This document shows, piece by piece, positions 24,933 through 33,055 of a stretch of DNA of 37,516 bases. Numbering within the stretch: position 1 is the first letter of the stretch; every line of letters begins with the position of its first letter. Source of the DNA: Cryomorphaceae bacterium (GTDB lineage: Bacteria > Bacteroidota > Bacteroidia > Flavobacteriales > Schleiferiaceae); assembly GCA_003566715.1 (NCBI GenBank), contig PXCF01000053.1, positions 1 to 37,516 of the forward strand, given 5' to 3'. The translations under genes and the position numbers were made by a program. The notes beneath the pieces are model-generated. The model worked only from the letters and a program-made list of their open reading frames with translations. It made no database searches and had not been told where the DNA came from.

Positions 24933-26120
24933 TCAAAGTCGGATAATCCAAGTATCGGGGACTTCCTTTTTTGCAGCATCTCTGGCTTCAATTGCCTGAT
25001 CTAAGGAATCAAAACTCTTGTAAATGACGCGGTACGTTTCTAGCTTTTCGGAGTACAACACAATCATTTGCTTTTTGCTTAGATTGGTGCGTGCAATAAA
25101 TCTATTCGCCAACTCTCTACTGGGGTAACTACCTACCACAACGCGCCATTTTGCTTCTCCTTGTTCGGCTATAACGACATTTATGTCATCACCTTTTTGA
25201 TCACTAGACTTTTTGACTGTTTCCGAAATCTGGGTGCCGTCGGCAAGCAACAATTGCAGCGAATCAATTTCTTTGAGCAACACATCCATTTCTCTTTGAA
25301 GAGCAATAGACATTGCATTGTGATCTTCAGACATCATCTCTCTTGTGAGCTTTTCTTCTTCCAAAGATTGATTGAGTTCCGCAACTTTATTGTTTAGTGA
25401 GCGATACTTTTCTTCATTTAACACGACTTGGTTTTTACCGGCTACATGTCTCAAATTATAGGATATACCAACAAAAGGCATGACGACGATATCACTGTGC
25501 TGATCGCCTTCGCGATTTGCGTCCAACCAAGGGTTCCCCAATGCCATCATCATTTGCGCCCCTATGTTAAAATCTAAATCGTTATAAACGGCCGTAGAGA
25601 AGCGCAAACCACTAACAATAATGGTTGCCAAACTTGCCGAACCCCTATTAGCTGGAATACGCGTTAGTAGATTAGGTCGAACATCGTTGTTTGTTCGCTG
25701 CATCAAATTTGATTTAAACAACATCCCCCCCAAGCCAACGTCGAGCACCAATCGCGTCTTCCCAGAATAATCATCCCCCTGAAGTGCAAGAAAATTAAAG
25801 GTTGCTCTAATATCACTTTCTCCATAATAACCTTCGTAATAAAGAAGCGAACCATCTGAACCGGTTGAAATCCCTGTAAAAATATTGCCCTTGACACCAA
25901 AGAACTCATTGAAATTATACTGTGCATATACCTGACCTGCCAACGGCAAACTATAACCGTAAAAATCAGCACTAGTAAATTGGGAACTCGTAAAAAACAT
26001 GCCCCCTCCATCAATTCCGGCAGACCAAAAACTTGTTTTGTCCGAGTCAATTACTCTGCTTTGTCCAATTACAGACGTTGAAATTAAAGCCAAACATGCT
26101 ACCAAGTAATTTTTCATCAT
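24933..26120 (-). CDS. Outer-membrane barrel-like protein with C-terminal SPOR domain
   Basis: A 395-residue protein in three parts. After the signal peptide (ending VIGQ) there is a beta-barrel-like region up to about 230 (alternating aromatics, FNEFFGVKGNIFTG, YNLRHVAG). Then comes a coiled coil of about 60 residues (NKVAELNQSLEEEKLTREMM, QREMDVLLKEIDSLQLL), and last a SPOR domain from about 320 (KWRVVVGSYPSRELANRFI, ETYRVIYKSF, DTWIIRL). SPOR domains bind glycan strands lacking stem peptides, so the protein could link the outer membrane to peptidoglycan. The order barrel, coil, SPOR is seen in the sequence; the linker role is inferred. Confidence 0.75.
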   Translation of the reverse strand: MMKNYLVACLALISTSVIGQSRVIDSDKTSFWSAGIDGGGMFFTSSQFTSADFYGYSLPLAGQVYAQYNFNEFFGVKGNIFTGISTGSDGSLLYYEGYYGESDIRATFNFLALQGDDYSGKTRLVLDVGLGGMLFKSNLMQRTNNDVRPNLLTRIPANRGSASLATIIVSGLRFSTAVYNDLDFNIGAQMMMALGNPWLDANREGDQHSDIVVMPFVGISYNLRHVAGKNQVVLNEEKYRSLNNKVAELNQSLEEEKLTREMMSEDHNAMSIALQREMDVLLKEIDSLQLLLADGTQISETVKKSSDQKGDDINVVIAEQGEAKWRVVVGSYPSRELANRFIARTNLSKKQMIVLYSEKLETYRVIYKSFDSLDQAIEARDAAKKEVPDTWIIRL

Positions 26121-26290
26121 GACACGTAAAAATTTTTGTATTCCACCTTATTCATTGGGTAAATCTCAAGCAGTAGTCACTAACGTGTTACTAGCCGATA
26201 CTTTTCATCGGTAAAAATACATTTTAAGAAATCAATACCAAAACAATAACATCAAATTAAACTAAAAAAACTAAAAACAAGGGCCGAATA

Positions 26291-26316
26291 CATTGATAAA
26301 ACAGCCACTATCAATG
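26291..26316. repeat. Inverted repeat CATTGATA-N10-TATCAATG
   Basis: Perfect 8-base arms separated by 10 bases. There is no T-run after it, so not an obvious terminator; it could be an operator or a hairpin. Confidence 0.6.
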
Positions 26317-26451
26317 ATATAAACAACTAAAAACAAACAACTAATAATATTTCGTCGATTAAATTTTACATCGCCATTATACACATAAATTCATCAACAA
26401 TGAATAAATTTGATTTCCCAAGATAATACAGAGAGTTATTAAAGTGTTTTG

Positions 26452-26459
26452 TAAATTTG
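26452..26459 (+). promoter_or_regulatory. -7 element for trigger factor
   Basis: TAAATTTG, exact TAnnTTTG match, 28 bases upstream of the ATG at 26488. No TTG at the standard spacing. Confidence 0.45.
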
Positions 26460-26487
26460 CAGCCATTTTAAAATACCACGCATTTAC

Positions 26488-27831
26488 ATGAAAATATCTC
26501 AGCGCCAATTAAATGAGCTACACGACGTCATCAGTGTAGAAATTGAGAAAAGTGACTATCAGCCAAAAGTAGAGGAAAAATTGCGCGACTATCGCAAAAA
26601 GGCCAGCATTCCAGGATTCCGTCCGGGCAAAGTACCCATCGGCCTAATTCGCAAACAATACGAAAAACCGTTGATGTATGAAGAAGTCAACGCCCTACTC
26701 AGCACGGAAGTCAACAAGTATATTGGCGAAAAGAAAATCAATATCATCGGTTATCCCGTACCTGTACCCAACGACAACATCGACTGGGAAAAAGACGAAT
26801 CCATGACCTTTGAATTTGAAATTGGTATTGAGCCGGAAATAAAAGTTGATCTTGCCGCTATTAAAGGACTGACCAAAGCAGAAATCGAGATGGACGACAA
26901 AACCCTCGATGAAGAAGTAGAAAACTTTGCTCGTCGTTTTGGCAGCATGGAAGATATCGAAGTGGCCGAAAGAGAAGATTTTCTCCAAGGGAAATACATA
27001 CAAGCCGACAACAAAGGAAACCCTGTTGAAGGCGAAGATCGTCTGGAAAAAGAGGGCTCACTTCCTCTGCGCGCCCTCACCGATAAAGCCGCCAAAAACT
27101 GGACAGGCAAAAAAGCCGGTGACCATGGCGTTCTCAATTTAGACAAAGACATCAAAGAAGGATTCAACGAAGCTTCCGTTACCGGTTTTGACCAAGGTGA
27201 CCTTGATGAAGCACGTACTTTTGCATTTGAAATTGAAAAAGTCAGTCGCTTAAAACCAGCCGAACTCAACAAAGAGTTGTTTGACAAAGCTTTTGGTGAA
27301 GGTGAGGTATCTTCAGAAGAAGAACTCCGCAACCGCTTGGGCGAGCAACTCAAAGCCGAGTTTAGCAAGCAATCAAGCCAATACCTCTTCAATCAGGTTT
27401 ACGAAAAACTGATGGAGATGGACATCACCATGCCCGAAAAATTCCTTCAGCGATGGCTGAGTACATCCGGTGAAGAGCCTATGAGCGAAAAAGAAGCCGA
27501 AGAGCAAATGCCATCGGTTCTTCCCGCCATCAAATGGCAATTCATCCGCGACAGCATTCTTCGCGAGCACGAAGTGATGATTGACGAAGCTTCCATTATG
27601 ACCGCCATGAAAGAACGCCTCCGCAGTCAGTTCCAACTTCCAGGTGGCGCCGATGATATGGACGAAATCCTCAACGGAATTGCCAAACAAGCTCTAGACA
27701 ACGAAGAGCAAAGACAACGCATCGTAGACGAATTGATGATTGGTCACCTAACCAGTATTTTTGATGAAAAGGTGAAGGCCAAGAGCAAGAAGATGAGTTG
27801 GGATAAGTTTATAAAAGAAGCATCAAAATAA
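26488..27831 (+). CDS. tig: Trigger factor (ribosome-associated chaperone)
   Basis: A 447-residue protein. The N-terminal ribosome-binding domain contains IPGFRPGKVPIGLIRK (about residues 36-52), the signature loop GFRxGxxP that touches ribosomal protein uL23. The middle PPIase-like domain (about 150-240) is degenerate compared with the Escherichia coli form, as is usual in Bacteroidota, and the C-terminal part is helical and charged. It folds new chains at the ribosome exit. The order tig-clpP-clpX that follows is the classic proteostasis cluster. Confidence 0.93.
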   Translation: MKISQRQLNELHDVISVEIEKSDYQPKVEEKLRDYRKKASIPGFRPGKVPIGLIRKQYEKPLMYEEVNALLSTEVNKYIGEKKINIIGYPVPVPNDNIDWEKDESMTFEFEIGIEPEIKVDLAAIKGLTKAEIEMDDKTLDEEVENFARRFGSMEDIEVAEREDFLQGKYIQADNKGNPVEGEDRLEKEGSLPLRALTDKAAKNWTGKKAGDHGVLNLDKDIKEGFNEASVTGFDQGDLDEARTFAFEIEKVSRLKPAELNKELFDKAFGEGEVSSEEELRNRLGEQLKAEFSKQSSQYLFNQVYEKLMEMDITMPEKFLQRWLSTSGEEPMSEKEAEEQMPSVLPAIKWQFIRDSILREHEVMIDEASIMTAMKERLRSQFQLPGGADDMDEILNGIAKQALDNEEQRQRIVDELMIGHLTSIFDEKVKAKSKKMSWDKFIKEASK

Positions 27832-27839
27832 AAGTGCCA

Positions 27840-27941
27840 GTCTATAAAGTTCGATAGCTGCGTTATGCTCATTTACTCTACGTAAACTCTGCTTTTTATC
27901 CCGATAGCTATCGGGACCGCAAGCCTTGCTCTTGAACTTTC
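27840..27941 (-). repeat. Dispersed structured repeat, copy B
   Basis: About 102 bases, the reverse complement of the repeat at 14347-14465. The words GCATAACGCAGCTATCG, CCCGATAGCTATCGGG and GAGCAAGGCTTGC are identical in both. The ends carry a short inverted repeat AAAGTTC...GAACTTT. The insert of about 14 bases in copy A is missing. It lies between tig and clpP. Confidence 0.8.
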
Positions 27942-28027
27942 TAGTCCAGTTACTTGGATTTATTGGCAGACTTTAATTTTACCTGTCAATTAAATCTAAA
28001 CAAAGGGGCAAATTGTATTGCGTCCCC

Positions 28028-28035
28028 TAAATTTG
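28028..28035 (+). promoter_or_regulatory. Possible -7 element for clpP
   Basis: TAAATTTG, exact TAnnTTTG match, 85 bases upstream of the clpP ATG. No good TTG upstream; AT-rich sequence makes chance matches likely. Confidence 0.3.
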
Positions 28036-28120
28036 ATGATATAACCTTCAGGGATTAACTTGCACAACCAAAACAAACCACAGTGGTTTGCGTTTTAGAG
28101 AAAACTATAAATACGACAAT

Positions 28121-28792
28121 ATGGACTTCGGAAGAGAATTTGCCCACTACGCCACCAAACATCACGGCATTAGCAGCCTGCATGTCGGCAGCTACATTAC
28201 CTCATCATTGACGCCTTATATCATCGAGGAGCGTCAAATGAATGTTGCACAAATGGACGTTTTTTCGAGATTGATGATGGACCGCATTATTTTTCTTGGA
28301 ACAGGCATCAACGACCAAGTGGCCAATATCGTAGAAGCTCAGTTGCTGTTTTTAGAATCGGTTGATGCTAAAAAAGATATCCAAATCTATTTGAACTCTC
28401 CAGGTGGATCTGTCTATGCCGGCCTCGGTATTTACGACACCATGCAGGTAGTATCCCCTGATGTAGCTACCATTTGTACCGGTATTGCAGCCTCCATGGC
28501 AGCGGTACTTTTATGTGCCGGTGAAAAAGGAAAGCGCACGGCTTTACCACACTCACGAGTAATGATTCACCAACCTCTCGGTGGCGCTCAAGGACAGGCA
28601 TCAGACATTGAAATCACCACCCGTGAGATTTTAAAACTCAAAAAAGAGCTTTACGAAATTATCTCCAGTCATTCCGGTCAGCCGTTTGAAAAAGTTGAAG
28701 ACGACAGTGACCGCGATTACTGGATGATTGCCCATGAAGCGCTCGAGTATGGCATGATCGACGAAGTGCTGAAAAGCAAGCGAAACAAATAA
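28121..28792 (+). CDS. clpP: ATP-dependent Clp protease proteolytic subunit
   Basis: A 223-residue serine protease. The catalytic triad is visible as S125 (TGIAASMAAV), H150 (RVMIHQPLGG) and D195 (EDDSDRDYW). The N-terminus MDFGREFAHYA fits ATG 28121; the frame is open from 28088 but without a better start. It forms the 14-subunit chamber that degrades proteins delivered by ClpX, encoded 26 bases downstream. All residues for activity are present. Confidence 0.97.
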   Translation: MDFGREFAHYATKHHGISSLHVGSYITSSLTPYIIEERQMNVAQMDVFSRLMMDRIIFLGTGINDQVANIVEAQLLFLESVDAKKDIQIYLNSPGGSVYAGLGIYDTMQVVSPDVATICTGIAASMAAVLLCAGEKGKRTALPHSRVMIHQPLGGAQGQASDIEITTREILKLKKELYEIISSHSGQPFEKVEDDSDRDYWMIAHEALEYGMIDEVLKSKRNK

Positions 28793-28818
28793 TTTATCAC
28801 CCATCACCTAACCTCGTT

Positions 28819-30060
28819 ATGAGTAGAAAACCATACATGAACTGTTCGTTCTGTGGCCGAGAAAAAAAAGATACCAAAATGCTTATTGCCGGTGTCAATG
28901 CTCATATTTGTGATCAGTGCATTTCTCAAGCCTACAACATCATCAGTGAAGAGCTAGGAAACAATGGCGATGGTGATGCATTTAGTGGTGATTTTTCCAA
29001 CATCTTACCCCGCGATATCAAAGCGCACTTAGACGAGTACGTGATTGGACAGGATGAAGCAAAAAAGATACTTTCTGTAGCCGTTTACAACCACTACAAA
29101 CGCTTGAATTACCGTGAACAGGAAGAGGTGGAAATAGAAAAGTCCAACATCATGATGGTGGGGGAAACCGGTACCGGAAAAACACTATTGGCCCGTACTA
29201 TTGCACGTTTTTTGAAGGTTCCTTTCACCATTGTAGACGCCACTATTCTTACAGAAGCGGGCTATGTGGGTGAAGATGTGGAAAGCATCTTGTCGCGCTT
29301 ACTACAGGCGGCCAACTACGATGTCAACGCTGCACAGAAGGGTATTGTATTTATTGATGAAGTCGATAAAGTGGCGCGTAAAAGCGACAACCCTTCCATC
29401 ACCAGAGACGTGTCGGGTGAAGGTGTTCAACAAGCCATGCTCAAACTATTGGAAGGAGCAAAAGTAAACGTTCCGCCTCAAGGTGGTCGCAAGCACCCGG
29501 ATCAAAAGTTTGTGGAAATCGATACGTCAAACATCCTCTTTATTGCCGGCGGTGCTTTTGACGGCATTCAAAGACACATTGCCAAACGCCTCAATACAAG
29601 CTCGGTTGGCTTTCAAAACCACAAGAGTGATGCAAGCAGTGTAGACAAAGAAAACCTGTTGTCATATGTCGCGCCTCAAGACTTGAAAAGTTTTGGCTTA
29701 ATCCCAGAGTTAATCGGACGTATGCCGGTATTGACTTACCTCAATCCATTAGATGCTGAGGCATTGCGCAATATTCTCACCAAACCTAAAAATGCCATTA
29801 TCAAACAGTACACACAACTGTTTGCCATGGATGGCATTGTCTTAGACGTGCCCGACGACACCCTTGACTTTATCGTCGAAAAAGCGATGGAATTTAAATT
29901 GGGTGCTCGTGGACTTCGCTCCATTTGCGAAGCCATTCTCACCGATGCTATGTTTGAACTCCCCGGGGATGATGGCAACACCGAATTTACGCTGACGCGT
30001 GATTATGCAGAGGCTAAGTTTGGACGGTACTCACAAGAGAAGCTCCGCGCAGTCAGTTAA
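28819..30060 (+). CDS. clpX: ATP-dependent Clp protease ATP-binding subunit ClpX
   Basis: A 413-residue AAA+ unfoldase. An N-terminal zinc finger has CSFCGREKK and CDQC (four cysteines); Walker A is GETGTGKT, the pore loop GYVGED, and Walker B IVFIDEVDK. The ClpP-docking loop reads SSVGFQNHK with VGF at residues 263-265, the place of the IGF loop. It feeds unfolded substrates into ClpP. Gap of 26 bases from clpP, so one operon; no lon gene follows in this window. Confidence 0.97.
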   Translation: MSRKPYMNCSFCGREKKDTKMLIAGVNAHICDQCISQAYNIISEELGNNGDGDAFSGDFSNILPRDIKAHLDEYVIGQDEAKKILSVAVYNHYKRLNYREQEEVEIEKSNIMMVGETGTGKTLLARTIARFLKVPFTIVDATILTEAGYVGEDVESILSRLLQAANYDVNAAQKGIVFIDEVDKVARKSDNPSITRDVSGEGVQQAMLKLLEGAKVNVPPQGGRKHPDQKFVEIDTSNILFIAGGAFDGIQRHIAKRLNTSSVGFQNHKSDASSVDKENLLSYVAPQDLKSFGLIPELIGRMPVLTYLNPLDAEALRNILTKPKNAIIKQYTQLFAMDGIVLDVPDDTLDFIVEKAMEFKLGARGLRSICEAILTDAMFELPGDDGNTEFTLTRDYAEAKFGRYSQEKLRAVS

Positions 30061-30068
30061 GTAACTTT

Positions 30069-30089
30069 TACAAAGCCCGGTAGCTGCGT
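30069..30089 (-). repeat. Possible truncated end of the dispersed repeat, copy C
   Basis: TACAAAGCCCGGTAGCTGCGT matches 17 of 21 positions with TATAAAGTTCGATAGCTGCGT of copy B, with only C/T and A/G differences. Only the end of the element is recognisable; it lies between convergent clpX and map. Confidence 0.45.
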
Positions 30090-30110
30090 GTGTCAGCGCA
30101 AGACTGAACC

Positions 30111-30911
30111 TTACCGCGAAAACGCCTTTACATATTCCGGTGTTCCGATGGCTTCATAAATATAATCGAAGGTAGATAGCACTACCGGATTGCCATCGAC
30201 TACGGCTACGTCGTGTTCAAAATGTGCCGATGGTTTTCCATCCATAGTCACAATACTCCACCCGTCTGATAAGTGCTTAACGCGGTGCGTGCCCATGTTA
30301 ATCATCGGTTCGATGGCTACGACCAAGCCTTCTTTGATCTTTTTGCCACGACCTCGTCTACCGTAATTCGGAACTTGCGGATCTTCGTGCATGCTCTTTC
30401 CTAATCCGTGTCCGACCAATTCTCTTACCACGCCGTAGCCGTGTTTCTCGGCGTGAGTTTGTACAGCGTGACCAATATCCTCAATGCGATTACCAACCCG
30501 ACAAGCAGCTATACCCAACTCCAAACTTTCGTGGGTAACGCGCAACAGTTGCTTAATCTCATCCGAAACGTCACCCACTTCAAAGGTGTAAGCGTGATCG
30601 CCATAATAATTATTCATAAACACACCACAATCAATGCTGATGATATCACCATTCTCAAGTGGCTTTTTAGTGGGAATGCCGTGTACCACTTGCTCGTTGA
30701 CCGAGGTGCAAAGCGAATTGGGAAAATCATACATGCCCAAAAATCCGGGAATCCCTCCGTGGTCGCGGATAAAGGTTTCGGCTAATTTATCCAGCTTCAG
30801 TGGTGAAACGCCGGGTTTAATCTCTGCGGCTAACATACCCAGTGTCTTAGACACCAGCAATGCCGATGTTCTAATGATTTCAACTTCTTCTTTTGACTTG
30901 TAATGAATCAT
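30111..30911 (-). CDS. map: Methionine aminopeptidase type I
   Basis: A 266-residue enzyme that removes the initiator methionine. The metal ligands can be traced: D in SIDCGVFMNNYYGDHAYTF (two aspartates), H in ELVGHGLGKSMHEDP, E in VAIEPMIN and E in AHFEHDVAV. Length and motifs are typical of the bacterial type I form. It is last in a leftward operon: gpmI, HAD-like hydrolase (overlap 4 bases), then map after 4 bases. Confidence 0.96.
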   Translation of the reverse strand: MIHYKSKEEVEIIRTSALLVSKTLGMLAAEIKPGVSPLKLDKLAETFIRDHGGIPGFLGMYDFPNSLCTSVNEQVVHGIPTKKPLENGDIISIDCGVFMNNYYGDHAYTFEVGDVSDEIKQLLRVTHESLELGIAACRVGNRIEDIGHAVQTHAEKHGYGVVRELVGHGLGKSMHEDPQVPNYGRRGRGKKIKEGLVVAIEPMINMGTHRVKHLSDGWSIVTMDGKPSAHFEHDVAVVDGNPVVLSTFDYIYEAIGTPEYVKAFSR

Positions 30912-30915
30912 ATAG

Positions 30916-31338
30916 CTACTTAAAAAATTTGGGCCACTTGCTCTTTAGCTTCGGTGACTTTTTGTTCCTTGGAAGTTCTTCTCCTTTCGAAATTTCTTGA
31001 TAAACCTCACCCCAGCCTTTAAATCCTCCAATATTTCTATCATCAATAAATATATCGGCATTGATTTTTCTCGACATTTTTTTGCGATCGTATTCTTCTT
31101 CAGGGTAACTTTTGTTCACAGCGTAAAACTGTAACCCGTTATTTTCACAAAAATCGACTGCTTCCTGAAGTTCCTTACCGTAACGATACGTCCACAAGAT
31201 AACTCTGTGGCCCTCGGCAATTAACTTTCTCAGGGCATCAAACGCAAAAGGCATGGGTTTCCCTATTTTTGGATAGGCGTCTTCCACAATGGTTCCATCA
31301 AAATCTACGGCAATTATCTTAGCGTTTGGGTTGATCAT
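30916..31338 (-). CDS. BT0820-like HAD-fold hydrolase
   Basis: A 140-residue protein with the HAD nucleophile motif IIAVDFDGTIVED (aspartates at about 11 and 13), a threonine-containing VILWTYR as motif II, and DIFIDDRNIGG as motif IV. It has no cap domain, which makes it one of the small HAD phosphatase-like proteins of Bacteroidota. Substrate unknown. The start overlaps gpmI by 4 bases (ATGA), and map follows directly, so the three genes are likely one transcript. Confidence 0.8.
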   Translation of the reverse strand: MINPNAKIIAVDFDGTIVEDAYPKIGKPMPFAFDALRKLIAEGHRVILWTYRYGKELQEAVDFCENNGLQFYAVNKSYPEEEYDRKKMSRKINADIFIDDRNIGGFKGWGEVYQEISKGEELPRNKKSPKLKSKWPKFFK

Positions 31339-32867
31339 GCTTCATTCATTTTTTCTTCTTGTACAAACAATACGTCACCCGTCATTTCCTCAGGTATTGG
31401 CAAACCAATGAGCGACAAAACTGTAGGCGCAATGTCACCAAGCTTGCCGTCCTTTAATTCTAGGCGTAAGTGATTGTCCAACACAAAAAACGGAACCGGC
31501 TGATTGGTATGTGCCGTATTTATGGTACCGTCCGGGTTTTTCATACAGTCTGCATTTCCGTGGTCGGCCAAAATAAGGCATGTATAGTCATTGTCCAAAG
31601 CGGCGTTGACCACCTCTCTCGTGCAAGCATCCACCGTTTCACAAGCCTTTACTGCTGCTTCCATTACACCGGTATGCCCAACCATGTCGGGATTGGCAAA
31701 GTTCAAGCAAATAAAATCTGCTTCTCTTGACTTGAGCTCTGGAATAATGGCATTGGTGATGTCCCATGCGCTCATTTCCGGCTGTAAATCGTAGGTTGGC
31801 ACCTTGGGCGATGGACAAAGTATACGCTTTTCACCGGGAAAGGCCTCCTCTCTTCCGCCAGAAAAAAAGAAGGTGACGTGCGGATACTTTTCAGTTTCTG
31901 CAATGCGGATTTGCTTCTTACCGTGATTGGCCAGTACTTCACCAATGGTGTTTGACAGATTGTCTTTTTCGTACAACACGCCAATATTTTCAAAGGATTC
32001 GTCGTACCGCGTCATGGTATAGTACTGTAACTTGAGTGGCTTCATTTGCTGATCTTCAAACGGGCGAACAAACAAAGCTTGGGTGATTTGTCGACCGCGA
32101 TCGGTGCGGAAATTGGCATTAATCACGACATCCCCATCGCGTATGTTGTCATCTTCATCGCCAAGCCATATGGGCTTGATAAATTCATCGGTTACGCCAT
32201 CAGCATAGCTTGCAGACAAAGCTTCTAACACATTAGAAGATGGCGTACCTTTCTTATGAATCAAAAGGTCGTAAGCCAATTTAACCCGTTCCCAGCGCTG
32301 GTCTCTATCCATGGCGTAATAGCGGCCCACTACCGAGACGACTTTGGCATTGGTATGTTCTATGTGATTGAGCAGGGTTTTCAAATATGACACACCTCCG
32401 TTGGGATCGGTATCGCGGCCATCGGCAAACATGTGCAGTCTAACAGGCACCTCCTTTTCTTTCGCGGCAGTTACCAAAGCCATGATGTGATTGATATGGG
32501 CATGTACGCCACCGTCAGAAAGCAAGCCCATAATGTGCATGGGACGGTTAGACGCCTTGGCTTTGTCCAGCGCCTGATTCAATTGGGCATTTTTAAAAAA
32601 ATCACCCTTGTCAATGTCGTTGTTGATGCGCACCAAATCTTGATACACCACCCGACCGGCACCCAAATTCATATGACCAACCTCAGAATTACCCATTTGT
32701 CCATCGGGCAATCCTACCGCCAATCCGGAAGCTTCCAGTCTGCTGTTGGCCGATACGTGATACAAATTATCGACGAATGGTGTATGCGCCTTGTCAATAG
32801 CCGATACGTTGGGGTTTTTGGCAATACCCCATCCGTCCAATATGACAAGAATGACTTTTTTCTGCAT
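31335..32867 (-). CDS. gpmI: 2,3-bisphosphoglycerate-independent phosphoglycerate mutase
   Basis: A 510-residue alkaline-phosphatase-fold enzyme that interconverts 3- and 2-phosphoglycerate with two manganese ions. It begins VILVILDGWGIAKN (metal aspartate), then has GQMGNSEVGHMNLGAGR with the catalytic serine near residue 62, and DHGNAD near the end as the second metal site. Length matches the family. First gene of the operon with the HAD hydrolase and map; a TATCTTTG box lies about 90 bases upstream. Confidence 0.97.
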   Translation of the reverse strand: MQKKVILVILDGWGIAKNPNVSAIDKAHTPFVDNLYHVSANSRLEASGLAVGLPDGQMGNSEVGHMNLGAGRVVYQDLVRINNDIDKGDFFKNAQLNQALDKAKASNRPMHIMGLLSDGGVHAHINHIMALVTAAKEKEVPVRLHMFADGRDTDPNGGVSYLKTLLNHIEHTNAKVVSVVGRYYAMDRDQRWERVKLAYDLLIHKKGTPSSNVLEALSASYADGVTDEFIKPIWLGDEDDNIRDGDVVINANFRTDRGRQITQALFVRPFEDQQMKPLKLQYYTMTRYDESFENIGVLYEKDNLSNTIGEVLANHGKKQIRIAETEKYPHVTFFFSGGREEAFPGEKRILCPSPKVPTYDLQPEMSAWDITNAIIPELKSREADFICLNFANPDMVGHTGVMEAAVKACETVDACTREVVNAALDNDYTCLILADHGNADCMKNPDGTINTAHTNQPVPFFVLDNHLRLELKDGKLGDIAPTVLSLIGLPIPEEMTGDVLFVQEEKMNEA

Positions 32868-32957
32868 TCGAGAATGTTTATAAGCTTAAAACGGCCTTGA
32901 ACTTTTTGTCAAACCCCGGTGATTTTACACGTTTTACAACACATTTATACATCGTCG

Positions 32958-32965
32958 CAAAGATA
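32958..32965 (-). promoter_or_regulatory. -7 element for the gpmI operon
   Basis: The minus strand reads TATCTTTG, exact match, about 90 bases before the gpmI start. No standard -33. Confidence 0.45.
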
Positions 32966-33038
32966 GTTAAAATATAGGCATTCCGGACATTTCCCCAAAA
33001 TCATCAAGGGCGTCATTCGGGCGTTGCTATATGCTAAG

Positions 33039-33055
33039 GGCGTATACTATACGCC
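33039..33055. repeat. Perfect palindrome GGCGTATA-C-TATACGCC
   Basis: Seventeen bases with perfect arms and a single centre base, directly after the hemW stop codon. Two more GGGCGT words stand at 33008-33013 and 33019-33024. No T-run in either direction, so not a standard terminator. Confidence 0.6.

Larger units (their letters stand above)
26121..26487. other. AT-rich intergenic region between SPOR gene and tig
   Basis: About 367 bases with no ORF of note. It holds a perfect inverted repeat CATTGATA-N10-TATCAATG (26291-26316), a -7 box for tig (26452-26459), and A-rich runs such as AACTAAAAAAACTAAAAAC. Divergent genes on both sides need promoters here. Confidence 0.5.

Noticed and set aside
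26751-27392. 213-codon open frame on the minus strand
   Set aside because: It is antisense to the trigger factor gene; the product is a serine-rich string typical of a reversed charged gene.
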